The translations under genes and the position numbers were made by a program. The notes under the pieces were generated by a model. The model was not told the origin of the DNA, searched no databases, and saw only the letters and a list, made by a program, of their open reading frames with translations. A stretch of 12,822 nt of DNA from Bacillota bacterium (lineage in GTDB: Bacteria > Bacillota > Bacilli > Bacillales_B > DSM-18226): contig JAUZQA010000051.1 in the NCBI GenBank assembly GCA_030705665.1, positions 1-12,822 of the forward strand. The letters are read 5' to 3'. This document shows positions 6,121 to 12,822 of the stretch, in pieces. The stretch's first letter is position 1, and each line of letters opens with the position of its first letter.

Positions 6121-6297
6121 TTAATCACTATTACCTGCAATATTGGTATTAACACTTAAGCTGTATTTTTTACCAGCTTTACCCCAGGGAAGCCGCAATT
6201 TTGCCGATATGCTGCAGGAAAAATAGAAGCCAAGCGAAGCACCTGTATCCGTATTTCCATTCGTCATCAAGGCTTCGCCTCTGCTTCCTTTTAACAT
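6121..6297 (-). other. 58-codon ORF inside a structured, possibly repeated intergenic element
   Basis: From the ATG at 6297 the frame runs in phase through a second ATG at 6267 to TAA at 6121. It opens MLKGSRGEALMTNGNTDTGA and ends NTNIAGNSD. There is no clear ribosome binding site before 6297; AGAGG lies 10 bp before 6267. The DNA is self-complementary: GGAAGC (6188-6193) with GCTTCC (6283-6288), and GCGAAGC (6234-6240) with GCTTCGC (6272-6278). The ORF style reminds me of short hypothetical proteins called inside dispersed intergenic repeats of Bacillaceae, but that is an unverified recollection. It fills the 288-bp gap between the hydratase gene and yaaU. A real small protein is possible but less likely. 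Confidence 0.4.
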
Positions 6298-6378
6298 TCT
6301 ATCGGTTTACAAACCCATTCCTTCGTACAGACGATTCTTCTAAAACAGTTAGTATAGCAATAGATGGAGGATGAACGA

Positions 6379-7230
6379 CTATTTCCATTCAATGATGCCA
6401 AAATTTAGATAAGGTTTTGCTTGTGTATACGCATCAATGACTCTAAAGTGAACCTTGTTCTCACCCATTATCCACATTTGCGTCTTAAGGGTTGCCCCTG
6501 GAAGCAGTGAAGCTGTAATACGAGTCTTGAAGCGTGTTAATCGCTCCGGTTCTCCAGGAATGAATGTTTTAATGAAATGCCGGCAGGCAACTCCTGCAAA
6601 ACTAACGGCATGAAGAATCGGCTTCATTTGACCATTTGCTTTGGCATATTCCCAATCAATATGTTGAGGGTGATAATCCCCTGACAATCTGTAAATGAGC
6701 GCCTGATTCTCAGGAATCCGCTCTTCAATCTCAAAATCTGGTTCTCTATCGGGAATTTCCACGATATCTTTCGGCGGTTTCGGACCTCCAAAGCCGCCAT
6801 CATAGATCAAACAATCCCAGCTTTCGTTGGTAAAAATTTTGGCGCCTGTTTCATCATAGGTTTCCCCAATATGCTGTGCTAACAAACCTTTATCGGGCCC
6901 ACGATCATATAGCCCCTTAAGAAGGACTTGTGTACTTAATTTACCCGATAATTTCGTCATCGGCTGGTGAAATTGTAAATCGAATCCCCAATGGAGTGAC
7001 CCTGCATAATTATAGCCATAATCAATGGTTTTCGTAACTTCACTGTCCACAATCGGCATCGCTGCAAACATCGGGAGAATTTTCAGATCCTTTTCGTAAA
7101 CGTATTCCAAATCTGTTTTCCCGTCAACACCAGCACCGCAGCCAAGTGCAAACAAAATCAAATCTTTAAAATTGTATTCCCGTTCAAAAGGTCCAAATGT
7201 TTGCCCAACCATTTCCATTTTTATTGCCAT
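6379..7230 (-). CDS. MaoC-type enoyl-CoA hydratase (hydratase 2, double hotdog)
   Basis: 283 residues from the ATG at 7230, preceded by GAGAGG at 9 bp. An ATG at 7239 in the same frame touches that site and is less likely. The N-terminal half (to about 130) is a degenerate hotdog with SLHWGFDLQFHQP. The C-terminal hotdog carries RLSGDYHPQHID (about 181-192), then KPILHAVSFAGVACRH. This matches the hydratase 2 motif SGDxNPLHID...PILHGLCTLGFAARH of eukaryotic MFE-2 and bacterial relatives. Asp185 and His190 are kept, but the Asn of the motif is His and the Leu is Gln. The family hydrates trans-2-enoyl-CoA to the D-type 3-hydroxyacyl-CoA. Next to caiC, crotonobetainyl-CoA is the likely substrate. 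It lies 31 bp after caiC. E. coli has the unrelated crotonase CaiD for this step. Confidence 0.85.
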   Translation of the reverse strand: MAIKMEMVGQTFGPFEREYNFKDLILFALGCGAGVDGKTDLEYVYEKDLKILPMFAAMPIVDSEVTKTIDYGYNYAGSLHWGFDLQFHQPMTKLSGKLSTQVLLKGLYDRGPDKGLLAQHIGETYDETGAKIFTNESWDCLIYDGGFGGPKPPKDIVEIPDREPDFEIEERIPENQALIYRLSGDYHPQHIDWEYAKANGQMKPILHAVSFAGVACRHFIKTFIPGEPERLTRFKTRITASLLPGATLKTQMWIMGENKVHFRVIDAYTQAKPYLNFGIIEWK

Positions 7231-7261
7231 TTTAATCATCCTCTCATATTAAAAAGTATTA

Positions 7262-8815
7262 TTATTTCAGCAATTTTTTTTGTACTTTATAGGTACAGGT
7301 TCTAGGGAAAGAGGTCCTTATTTCGATAAATGACGGCACTTTGAATGTAGCCATACGCCCACTGCAATATTCCAGGATCTCCTCCGTACTAAGCTCTTCA
7401 TCATTTTTAAAAACAATAAAAGCTTTTACTGCCTGATCACGAATAGGATCAGGCACACCGATTACCGCCGCTTCATCAATTTTCGGATGACACATAAGGA
7501 TATTCTCAATTTCAGTGGTGGAAATATTTTCTCCTGCCCGTTTAATCATATTTACCTTGCGGTCAACAAAATAAAACCAGCCTGACTCATCAACATAGCC
7601 CTTGTCCCCTGTATGCAGCCATCCTCCGGGCTTCAAGGTCTTTGCCGTTGCTTCCGGATCATGATAATATTCCTTCATAAGAGTTCTTCCGGGTACGCCC
7701 TTAATCAAGATCTCACCAATAGTGTTGGGAGGAAGCTCGTTGCCTTCCTCATCAATAATCTTTGCCTCATAAGACAAGCCTGGTCTGCCGATTGAAGGCC
7801 AATTTCTTTCCCCGCTCGGAGGGGCACCGATTACACCAACAAGAGACTCGGTCAAGCCATAGGAAACGAGCAATTGTACGTTAAAGCGCTCTTCAAAAGC
7901 GTTCTTTTCCTTTTGAGTAAGGGCAAGATAGAAGTACACTTCACGAACACAATGATTTTTTTCCCATTCTTGCACCGGCTGCAGCATCAGTGTACGAGCC
8001 ATCATTGGGATACACTCTGTGATCGTTGCCTTATAGTCGCAGACCTGCTTCCAAAACCGTCTGGCGCTGTATTTTTCCACCACAATCATCGTTCCGCCAA
8101 CCGTTAGGATCGGCATGAGGGCATCAAGCTGAAAATCCACATGAAAAGCAGGCATGATCGTTAAAAAACGATCGTCCTGTCTCATCGAAAGCTGCCAGGA
8201 GGTAAAAATACCGGCGTATAGCATATTGCAATGGGTAATAACTACGCCCTTTGGCTTTGATGTGGTACCGGATGTAAACAAAATTTCAGCTGCATCGTCA
8301 CTGCTTAAAGGTCTGAGCTCCTTTAATTCCCCAGGCTGTTTTTCCTTACTGATCCCAAAATTTATCGTTCCGGGAATTTGTTTTTCACTTCTTGCCAACA
8401 ATATATTTTTAATACCGTTATCATGGTTCGGCCGGCCTCGATCATAAAAAGAGAGAAACTTTTCTTCGATCACTGCGGTAGCAATACCGCATTTTTTGAT
8501 TATCTCTCCACATTCTTCTTGTGTGTATTTCGTGTTTAAGGGAACCATCACTGCTCCGATTTTTGCGAGCCCAAACCAGCACATCAAAATCTCAGGACTG
8601 TTATGGAGCTGAATGGCAACCCTGTCCCCTTTTTTTATCCCCATATCGATAAAAAGATTTGCTGTTTTATTAATTTCTTCATTAAATTGTGAGTAGGTAA
8701 ATTCACAATCATTACCGCTGCAGTCATGAAAGATCAAGACTTTTTTTTCACCGTTTATCCGGGCCAGCTCGTCCCACATATCTCGCAAAGTCTTGTTCCC
8801 CACTATATCTGCCAT
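7262..8815 (-). CDS. caiC: Crotonobetaine/carnitine-CoA ligase CaiC
   Basis: 517 residues, the same length as E. coli CaiC, with long shared stretches such as CWFGLAKIGAxMVPxN, AEILFTSGTTSxPKGVVITH, VEKYSARxFW and TECIPMM. It belongs to the ANL adenylating enzymes: ATP-dependent activation of carnitine, crotonobetaine or gamma-butyrobetaine to the CoA ester in the cytosol. The P-loop TSGTTSKPKG is at 181-190, and GWLHTGD and FYFVDRKVNMIKRAGENIS mark the hinge region. The C-terminal lysine of the family is present at 510, but the residue before it is Tyr instead of the usual Gly (PRTCTYKVQKK against PRNCSGKIIRK in E. coli). ATG at 8815 follows AGAGGTG. It lies 103 bp after fixX, with no terminator seen, and 31 bp before the hydratase. 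Confidence 0.93.
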   Translation of the reverse strand: MADIVGNKTLRDMWDELARINGEKKVLIFHDCSGNDCEFTYSQFNEEINKTANLFIDMGIKKGDRVAIQLHNSPEILMCWFGLAKIGAVMVPLNTKYTQEECGEIIKKCGIATAVIEEKFLSFYDRGRPNHDNGIKNILLARSEKQIPGTINFGISKEKQPGELKELRPLSSDDAAEILFTSGTTSKPKGVVITHCNMLYAGIFTSWQLSMRQDDRFLTIMPAFHVDFQLDALMPILTVGGTMIVVEKYSARRFWKQVCDYKATITECIPMMARTLMLQPVQEWEKNHCVREVYFYLALTQKEKNAFEERFNVQLLVSYGLTESLVGVIGAPPSGERNWPSIGRPGLSYEAKIIDEEGNELPPNTIGEILIKGVPGRTLMKEYYHDPEATAKTLKPGGWLHTGDKGYVDESGWFYFVDRKVNMIKRAGENISTTEIENILMCHPKIDEAAVIGVPDPIRDQAVKAFIVFKNDEELSTEEILEYCSGRMATFKVPSFIEIRTSFPRTCTYKVQKKLLK

Positions 8816-8918
8816 TGTTCACACCTCTTAACATCATCACTCAAGCTTCTCACTTTAAAAATCGCAGCCAGGCCGCATCATACATGCGCCTATCGTGTAT
8901 ATTCATATTGCCTTTTCA

Positions 8919-9203
8919 TTATCCGTATCGGAATTCTACACCCATTGTGCCTTCAGGAAACTCCCATTTCTTTACGATTGTGCCTAAGCACAAAACTCTG
9001 CAAGTGCCGCATTCCAGACAGCCGGCATGATCAAAGGATAAGGTTCCATCTTCATTGAGCTTGTACAAGCCTGCGGGACAGGCATTGATAAGCTTCATTT
9101 TCTCCTTCATATCAGGATAGGAAGGGTCTATCTCTATATGAGCATTCCCTTCATCAACAAAATATTTATTTACGCCCAATTTTTCCTCAATGGATATACT
9201 CAT
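8919..9203 (-). CDS. fixX: Ferredoxin-like protein FixX
   Basis: 94 residues. Matches E. coli FixX in KLGVNKxxVDE, ACPAGLYK, AGCLECGTCR and the exact end GVEFRYG. Cys42, Cys62, Cys65 and Cys68 correspond to the four iron-sulfur ligands seen in ETF-ubiquinone oxidoreductases (a distal Cys plus CxxCxxC). Cys72 is extra; E. coli has Gly there. It should carry electrons within FixABCX toward the membrane quinone/flavin side of FixC. It overlaps fixC by four bases (ATGA), so the two are translationally coupled, with AAGGGAG before its start. Confidence 0.95.
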   Translation of the reverse strand: MSISIEEKLGVNKYFVDEGNAHIEIDPSYPDMKEKMKLINACPAGLYKLNEDGTLSFDHAGCLECGTCRVLCLGTIVKKWEFPEGTMGVEFRYG

Positions 9204-10489
9204 ACAGATTTCACTCCCTTCAGTCCGTCTTTTACTAGATTGATAAGACCAACAGCCTTCAAATGCTTCATCGCTTTCTTCCGTAATGGAACTGCAGGCT
9301 TTCCGTCAACCACAAACATTTCTGCCATAATGTCGGATACCATAGCAGGATATTGGTTGAAAATACGCGGATTTTCCATAAACGCAGGAAAATTCTTATA
9401 AACGGAAAGATCATTCATGATGAAGCTATTATCCAGCAAGTCCTTGTACCTTTTGAGAGAGGCCGAACTAAAATCGCCTTTTTCTTTTGCCGCAAGAACA
9501 GCCTTTGCTGCCAACTCGCCTGAGGTAATAGCCAAATCCATTCCTCTTACCATATAGCCGATGTTTAAACAAAAGCCCGCCGCATCGCCACAAATCAGGA
9601 AGCCGTCACCATGCAAGGTTGAAACCATAGACGAGCCTGCTTCAGGCACAACGTGACCGCTTCTTTCAAGAAGCTTGCCGTCCTTAATTAAAGGAGCTAT
9701 TTCGGGATGATTAGTAAACGCTGTAAGCATTTCCTCGATTGTTTTGTCGCTCTCTCCGATATGCTCAAGGCCCAGAACCAAGCCAATCGCAATGCTTTCC
9801 TTATTCGTATATAAGAAGCCGCCGCCCACAAGCCCATTGCTTGGGGACCCGGCAAATAGCCATGCGGCACCCTCATTACCTGTTAAACCAAAACGGTCCT
9901 CAATCACCTTTGCCGGCAGCTCATAGATTTCCTTGACTCCCACTGCAACCTGAGAAGGCTGGACCCTTTTTCTCAGACCTGCTTTTTCAGCTAACAATGA
10001 ATTGACACCATCTGCCAGAATGACTACATCGGCCTTCATTTCCTCACCGCCGCAGATAACTCCTGTGACCCGATTATTTTCCATTATTAATTGGTCGACC
10101 TTAATACCGGCTGCGGCTATTGCTCCCGCCTCTTCTGCCTTGTTAAAGAGCCATCGGTCAAACTCGCCCCGCATAACCACATAAGAATCACTGCCTGTTT
10201 CAGCCAAACGGGAAGAATGATAATCCATCGTTACCGCATCTTTTTCTGTCATCATGCTGATACGTTCTTTGACAACTCTTCTTTCAACCGGTGCTTCCTC
10301 TGCAAAATTGGGAATTATTTTTTCTAAACTGTGAGCGTAGAGGCGGCCTCCCGTCATATTTTTAGAGCCGCCGTAATTACCTCTTTCAATGAGCAGTACC
10401 TGCAAGCCCTCCTGTGCCAAAACATAGGCTGCAGTAGAGCCGGCAAGGCCTCCTCCCACGATAATCGCGTCAAATTTTTCCTCACCCAA
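9200..10489 (-). CDS. fixC: Flavoprotein FixC (ETF-quinone oxidoreductase-like)
   Basis: 429 residues against 428 in E. coli FixC. The N-terminal FAD-binding motif VGGGLAGS is at 11-18. TGGRLYAHSLE, VILADGVNS, LFAGSPxxGLxGGGFLYTN, GDAAG and the closing GxINLxKDGxKGV all match FixC. In nitrogen fixers and E. coli it forms a complex with the FixAB electron-transfer flavoprotein and FixX. The start is TTG at 10489: a strong AAGGGGTGAT sits at the right distance, and the product then opens GEEKFDAIIVGG as expected. It begins 123 bp after fixB, the loosest junction in the fix group, and overlaps fixX at its end. Confidence 0.95.
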   Translation of the reverse strand: MGEEKFDAIIVGGGLAGSTAAYVLAQEGLQVLLIERGNYGGSKNMTGGRLYAHSLEKIIPNFAEEAPVERRVVKERISMMTEKDAVTMDYHSSRLAETGSDSYVVMRGEFDRWLFNKAEEAGAIAAAGIKVDQLIMENNRVTGVICGGEEMKADVVILADGVNSLLAEKAGLRKRVQPSQVAVGVKEIYELPAKVIEDRFGLTGNEGAAWLFAGSPSNGLVGGGFLYTNKESIAIGLVLGLEHIGESDKTIEEMLTAFTNHPEIAPLIKDGKLLERSGHVVPEAGSSMVSTLHGDGFLICGDAAGFCLNIGYMVRGMDLAITSGELAAKAVLAAKEKGDFSSASLKRYKDLLDNSFIMNDLSVYKNFPAFMENPRIFNQYPAMVSDIMAEMFVVDGKPAVPLRKKAMKHLKAVGLINLVKDGLKGVKSV

Positions 10490-10612
10490 TGCTTATCACC
10501 CCTTCAAATAGTTGTTCTTGATTATGATCGACACTCTGATGATGGGATATTTTAAAATGCTACTAATGAAGCTGGTATCAGTTTCTCAGTAACGCAAATT
10601 ATGTCTCTCATT

Positions 10613-11551
10613 CTATGCTTTCATTTTCTCAACGATTTTCGGCAGAACTTTATATAGATCACCGACCAGACCAATATCAACATGCTTGAAAATCGGTGCA
10701 TTTTTATCTTTGTTAATGGCCACCAGTGTTTTAGCTTGGTTTACACCTACCAAGTGCTGAATTTGGCCTGATATACCCATGGAAATATAAATATCTGGTT
10801 TCAGGACAACGCCGGATACTCCAATATAGCGCTCCTTGCTCATCCACTTCTCACCTTCTGCGATTGGCCGACTGCACGCCATCTCAGCTCCAACTAGAGC
10901 GGCAAGATCTTCGGCCATTTTCAGATCTTCTTTGCTTGCAAAACCTCGTCCGACGCCAACAACCCTTTTCGCAGAGTTTAGGTTTACTAATTCACCCTGT
11001 TTTGGACGAGTTTCTAGAATGCGGATTCCAGCATCGTCGACATTCGAATTGATTTCGATGATCTTACCCTGTCTTGCTGCATCCTTAGGCATTGCAGCAA
11101 ATACACCTGTTCCGATTGTTACAACAGCTGTTTCTGATAAAGCTTTTTCTGTTCTTATTGCAGCGCCGCCATAAACCATGTGCTTCGCGATAATGCCGAC
11201 CTCTTCTACGGTAAGCTCCGTTACATTCGAAATGGCACTGGTCCCTAACTGAGAAGCAATTCGTCCAGCCATTAGCTTACCTCGTACAGAAGAATAAACC
11301 ATCACTAAATCTGCCTTTTCTGTACGCAGCAAGTCGGCAATTGATTTAGAATAAGCTTCAACCATTACGGATTCCCCAGGAGATCCAAACAAATATACAT
11401 TGTCAGCCCCTGAGAAAATTGCTTCTTCCCCTTGATTTTTATCACCAAATAACACGACAGATACTTGCTCACCGAGTTGGTGTCCTCCGCCGCACAATTC
11501 TCCTACAGAATTTTGATCATCGGTTATAATCCAAACATTCTTGATTGTCAT
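10613..11551 (-). CDS. fixB: Electron-transfer flavoprotein alpha subunit FixB
   Basis: 312 residues (E. coli FixB 313). KHMVYGGxAI in the middle and the C-terminal FAD domain GAELACSRPxAExEKWM, VGISGxIQHxVG-like GISGQIQHLVG and AINKDKNAPIF are nearly those of E. coli. It pairs with FixA to form a heterodimeric flavoprotein that feeds electrons to the crotonobetainyl-CoA reductase CaiA. ATG at 11551 has GAGGTG 8-9 bp upstream and lies 22 bp after fixA, so the two are co-transcribed. Confidence 0.95.
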   Translation of the reverse strand: MTIKNVWIITDDQNSVGELCGGGHQLGEQVSVVLFGDKNQGEEAIFSGADNVYLFGSPGESVMVEAYSKSIADLLRTEKADLVMVYSSVRGKLMAGRIASQLGTSAISNVTELTVEEVGIIAKHMVYGGAAIRTEKALSETAVVTIGTGVFAAMPKDAARQGKIIEINSNVDDAGIRILETRPKQGELVNLNSAKRVVGVGRGFASKEDLKMAEDLAALVGAEMACSRPIAEGEKWMSKERYIGVSGVVLKPDIYISMGISGQIQHLVGVNQAKTLVAINKDKNAPIFKHVDIGLVGDLYKVLPKIVEKMKA

Positions 11552-11573
11552 AAAATCTTCACCTCTTTTTTGA

Positions 11574-12344
11574 TTACTTCAATTCAGCACTTAGCAGTTT
11601 TACAAAAGCATCTACAACATCATCGGATTCGCCTTCCAGGATATTTAAACGGCGGTCCACCTGCTCAGGTGCCAAAGTGCTCAATATCGTACTGGATGGT
11701 TGATGTTCCGTGGCTTCGATCTCAGATAATGTGAATTTGGTCACCGGCTTTTTATTGGCCGCAATAATATCTTTCATCCCTGCTATCCGTGGGACATTTA
11801 TTTCCGATGTAACAGACAGTACTGCAGGTAATGAGACTTCAAGTACTTGAATCGCATCTTCCAGTGCACGTTCAACAATGACTTTGTCTCCCTGAGGGGT
11901 AATTTTGTTAACGGCATTGACGACCGGTATCCCTAATAATTCGCCTAATTGATTACCTACCTGCTGTGCATACAAATCAGATGAACCTGCTCCGCACAAA
12001 ACCAGATCAAAATCACCCATTTTCTTAATGGCAGCTTCCAACACTCTAGCCGACTGATAGGTGTCTGACTGTTCCATTGTTTCATCCATCACAACATATA
12101 GATCATCCAGACCTCTGGAAAGTATATCTTTTTTCAGTTTTGCATTTTCGAGAATTTTGCTTCCGGCACACAATCCGGATAAATGTCCCCCTGCAGTTTC
12201 AACAATTTGTTTTCCTGCTTCTACTGCATTAAGATCATATTGACCGAATTTCCATTCCGCTTTTTCAAAGGAAATCTGTCTATCTTTAGCAACGACAATA
12301 TCCTGTTCTTCAGGTACAGCCTTACAACATGAAATAACTCTCAT
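11574..12344 (-). CDS. fixA: Electron-transfer flavoprotein beta subunit FixA
   Basis: 256 residues, the same as E. coli FixA. The opening (CCKAVPEEQDI) and GQYDLNAVEAG match the ETF beta family. LVLCGAGSSDLYAQQVGNQLGE is the FixA-type nucleotide-binding region, followed by LPAVLSVTSEINVPRI. ATG at 12344 follows AGAAGGTGG. The 98-bp leader after caiB contains a perfect palindrome and a weak sigma-54-like box, so fixA may start a transcript as well as being read from upstream. Whether this FixAB bifurcates electrons cannot be settled by eye. Confidence 0.95.
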   Translation of the reverse strand: MRVISCCKAVPEEQDIVVAKDRQISFEKAEWKFGQYDLNAVEAGKQIVETAGGHLSGLCAGSKILENAKLKKDILSRGLDDLYVVMDETMEQSDTYQSARVLEAAIKKMGDFDLVLCGAGSSDLYAQQVGNQLGELLGIPVVNAVNKITPQGDKVIVERALEDAIQVLEVSLPAVLSVTSEINVPRIAGMKDIIAANKKPVTKFTLSEIEATEHQPSSTILSTLAPEQVDRRLNILEGESDDVVDAFVKLLSAELK

Positions 12345-12375
12345 ATTTCCACCTTCTTAATCATTTAGTTATTTA

Positions 12376-12391
12376 CAACACAATTGTGTTG
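12376..12391. promoter_or_regulatory. Perfect 16-bp palindrome upstream of fixA
   Basis: CAACACAATTGTGTTG is fully self-complementary. It ends 32 bp before the fixA start, between caiB and fixA. It could be a dimeric regulator site or a short RNA hairpin (CAACAC, AAUU, GUGUUG). No T run follows, so it is not a terminator. Confidence 0.6.
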
Positions 12392-12403
12392 GTTGAGATG
12401 CAC

Positions 12404-12418
12404 GCATCTTCTGATCCA
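12404..12418 (-). promoter_or_regulatory. Weak sigma-54 (-24/-12) promoter candidate for fixA
   Basis: Minus strand TGGATCAGAAGATGC has the GG-N10-GC spacing of sigma-54 promoters. Compared with TGGCAC-N5-TTGC it keeps TGG..C and TGC but loses CA of the -24 box and one T of the -12 box. Expected start near 12392. It is the only reasonable match I found before a cluster gene. Confidence 0.25.
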
Positions 12419-12442
12419 TGTACCCATTCTTAGATCGCAACT

Positions 12443-12822
12443 TTATTTGCTTTCACCTGTTTTGATAATGCCCTTTTCACTTAATTCTTGAATGCGTTCA
12501 CTTGAATAGCCTATACCACTTAAGATATCTTCTGTATCCATTCCGAGCGTTGGCATTGGTCGCCAAATTTGTCCAGGATTATTTTTAAATTTAGGGAAGA
12601 TATTCGGTCCTTTACACTTTTTCCCCTCATTGGTCTCCCATTCGATGAACGCTTCACGTGCAATAAAATGAGGATGATTTGGTAATTCCTCGAACGTCAT
12701 CATTTTATTAGCCGCAATTTTGCAATCAGAAAAGTCTTTTTCTACTTCGTCTACCGGCTGCGTCAAAAGGTATTCTTCTATTTTTTGTTGGATCAGGTCT
12801 GCTTTGGGACCATCCAGCCAAA
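12443..12822 (-). CDS. caiB: L-carnitine CoA-transferase CaiB, C-terminal 125 residues only
   Basis: The frame is open to the right edge of the window, so only the C-terminus is seen and the true start lies outside. CKGPNIFPKFKNNPGQIWR followed by GMDTxxILxxIGYSxxxIQELxxKG matches the end of E. coli CaiB almost throughout. CaiB is a class III CoA-transferase that moves CoA from gamma-butyrobetainyl-CoA or crotonobetainyl-CoA to L-carnitine in the cytosol. The active-site Asp lies in the missing N-terminal part. It is followed by fixA after 98 bp on the same strand, an arrangement unlike E. coli, where caiB is followed by caiC and fixA is on the opposite strand. Confidence 0.92.
   Translation of the reverse strand, partial: WLDGPKADLIQQKIEEYLLTQPVDEVEKDFSDCKIAANKMMTFEELPNHPHFIAREAFIEWETNEGKKCKGPNIFPKFKNNPGQIWRPMPTLGMDTEDILSGIGYSSERIQELSEKGIIKTGESK

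Noticed and set aside
6121..6160. ATTGCAGG before yaaU as a -12 element
   Set aside because: The matching -24 position lacks GG (TAATAC).
6185..6215. GGCAAAATTGC on the minus strand as a sigma-54 box before yaaU
   Set aside because: Spacing between GG and the TTGC element is wrong (7 instead of 10 bases).
7613..8447. Several plus-strand frames of 60-97 codons opposite caiC
   Set aside because: Antisense shadows of a well-supported gene; no recognisable domains.
8850..8906. 18-codon minus-strand ORF between fixX and caiC with AAAAGG upstream
   Set aside because: Too short, spacing of only 4 bp, and no supporting signal. A leader peptide cannot be excluded, but there is no attenuator structure.
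9138..10555. Plus-strand frames opposite fixX and fixC
   Set aside because: Shadow frames; the minus-strand genes match known Fix proteins end to end.
12376..12391. Palindrome before fixA as an Fnr/CRP-type site
   Set aside because: It lacks the TGTGA-N6-TCACA arrangement; the half-sites abut with no spacer.
1..12822. CRISPR arrays, tRNA or rRNA genes, transposases, phage genes
   Set aside because: No regularly spaced repeats, cloverleaf sequences, or transposase or integrase motifs were seen on either strand.

Overview
The window looks like chromosomal DNA of a low-G+C Gram-positive bacterium, most likely a Bacillaceae member. The signs are AT-rich intergenic DNA, strong Shine-Dalgarno sites (AAGGAG, GAGGTG), GTG and TTG starts, simple hairpin-plus-T-run terminators, a YodB/CatR-like HxlR regulator, and a RocR-like sigma-54 activator. 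Genus cannot be decided from the window.

Layout. (1) 1-831: the 3' end of a hydrophilic Ser/Gln/Asn/Thr-rich protein, with a perfect terminator hairpin and a second hairpin downstream. (2) 832-2472, all minus strand: an HxlR-family regulator with a conserved N-terminal Cys, a DoxX-family membrane protein and a YceI-family protein. Near-identical 17-bp palindromes lie in the promoter regions of the regulator and the doxX-like gene, so this looks like a small redox or electrophile stress module. (3) 2473-3053: a long AT-rich gap with an orphan minus-strand terminator and inverted repeats upstream of the next gene. (4) 3054-4529, plus strand: a PAS-AAA+-Fis sigma-54 activator with an intact GAFTGA loop. 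(5) 4582-4626: a 20-bp-stem bidirectional terminator separating the activator from the convergent gene cluster. (6) 4771-12822, all minus strand: a carnitine/crotonobetaine gene set in transcription order caiB (3' part only) - fixA - fixB - fixC - fixX - caiC - MaoC-type hydratase - structured gap with a 58-codon ORF - yaaU.

How the cluster should work. CaiC ligates CoA to carnitine, crotonobetaine or gamma-butyrobetaine. CaiB moves CoA between these compounds. A hydratase interconverts carnitinyl-CoA and crotonobetainyl-CoA. FixABCX passes electrons to the crotonobetainyl-CoA reductase CaiA, which is expected beyond the right edge. YaaU is a 12-TM transporter. The CaiB, CaiC, FixA, FixB, FixC, FixX and YaaU assignments rest on recalled E. 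coli sequences with matching lengths and long shared motifs.

The most interesting departures from E. coli are these: cai and fix genes lie on one strand in one array instead of two divergent operons; a two-hotdog MaoC hydratase lies where the crotonase-type CaiD might be expected; a sigma-54 activator sits next to the cluster where E. coli uses CaiF; and a perfect 16-bp palindrome with a weak -24/-12-like box lies upstream of fixA. caiA, caiT, caiD and caiE are not in the window, so whether they are absent or just outside is unknown.
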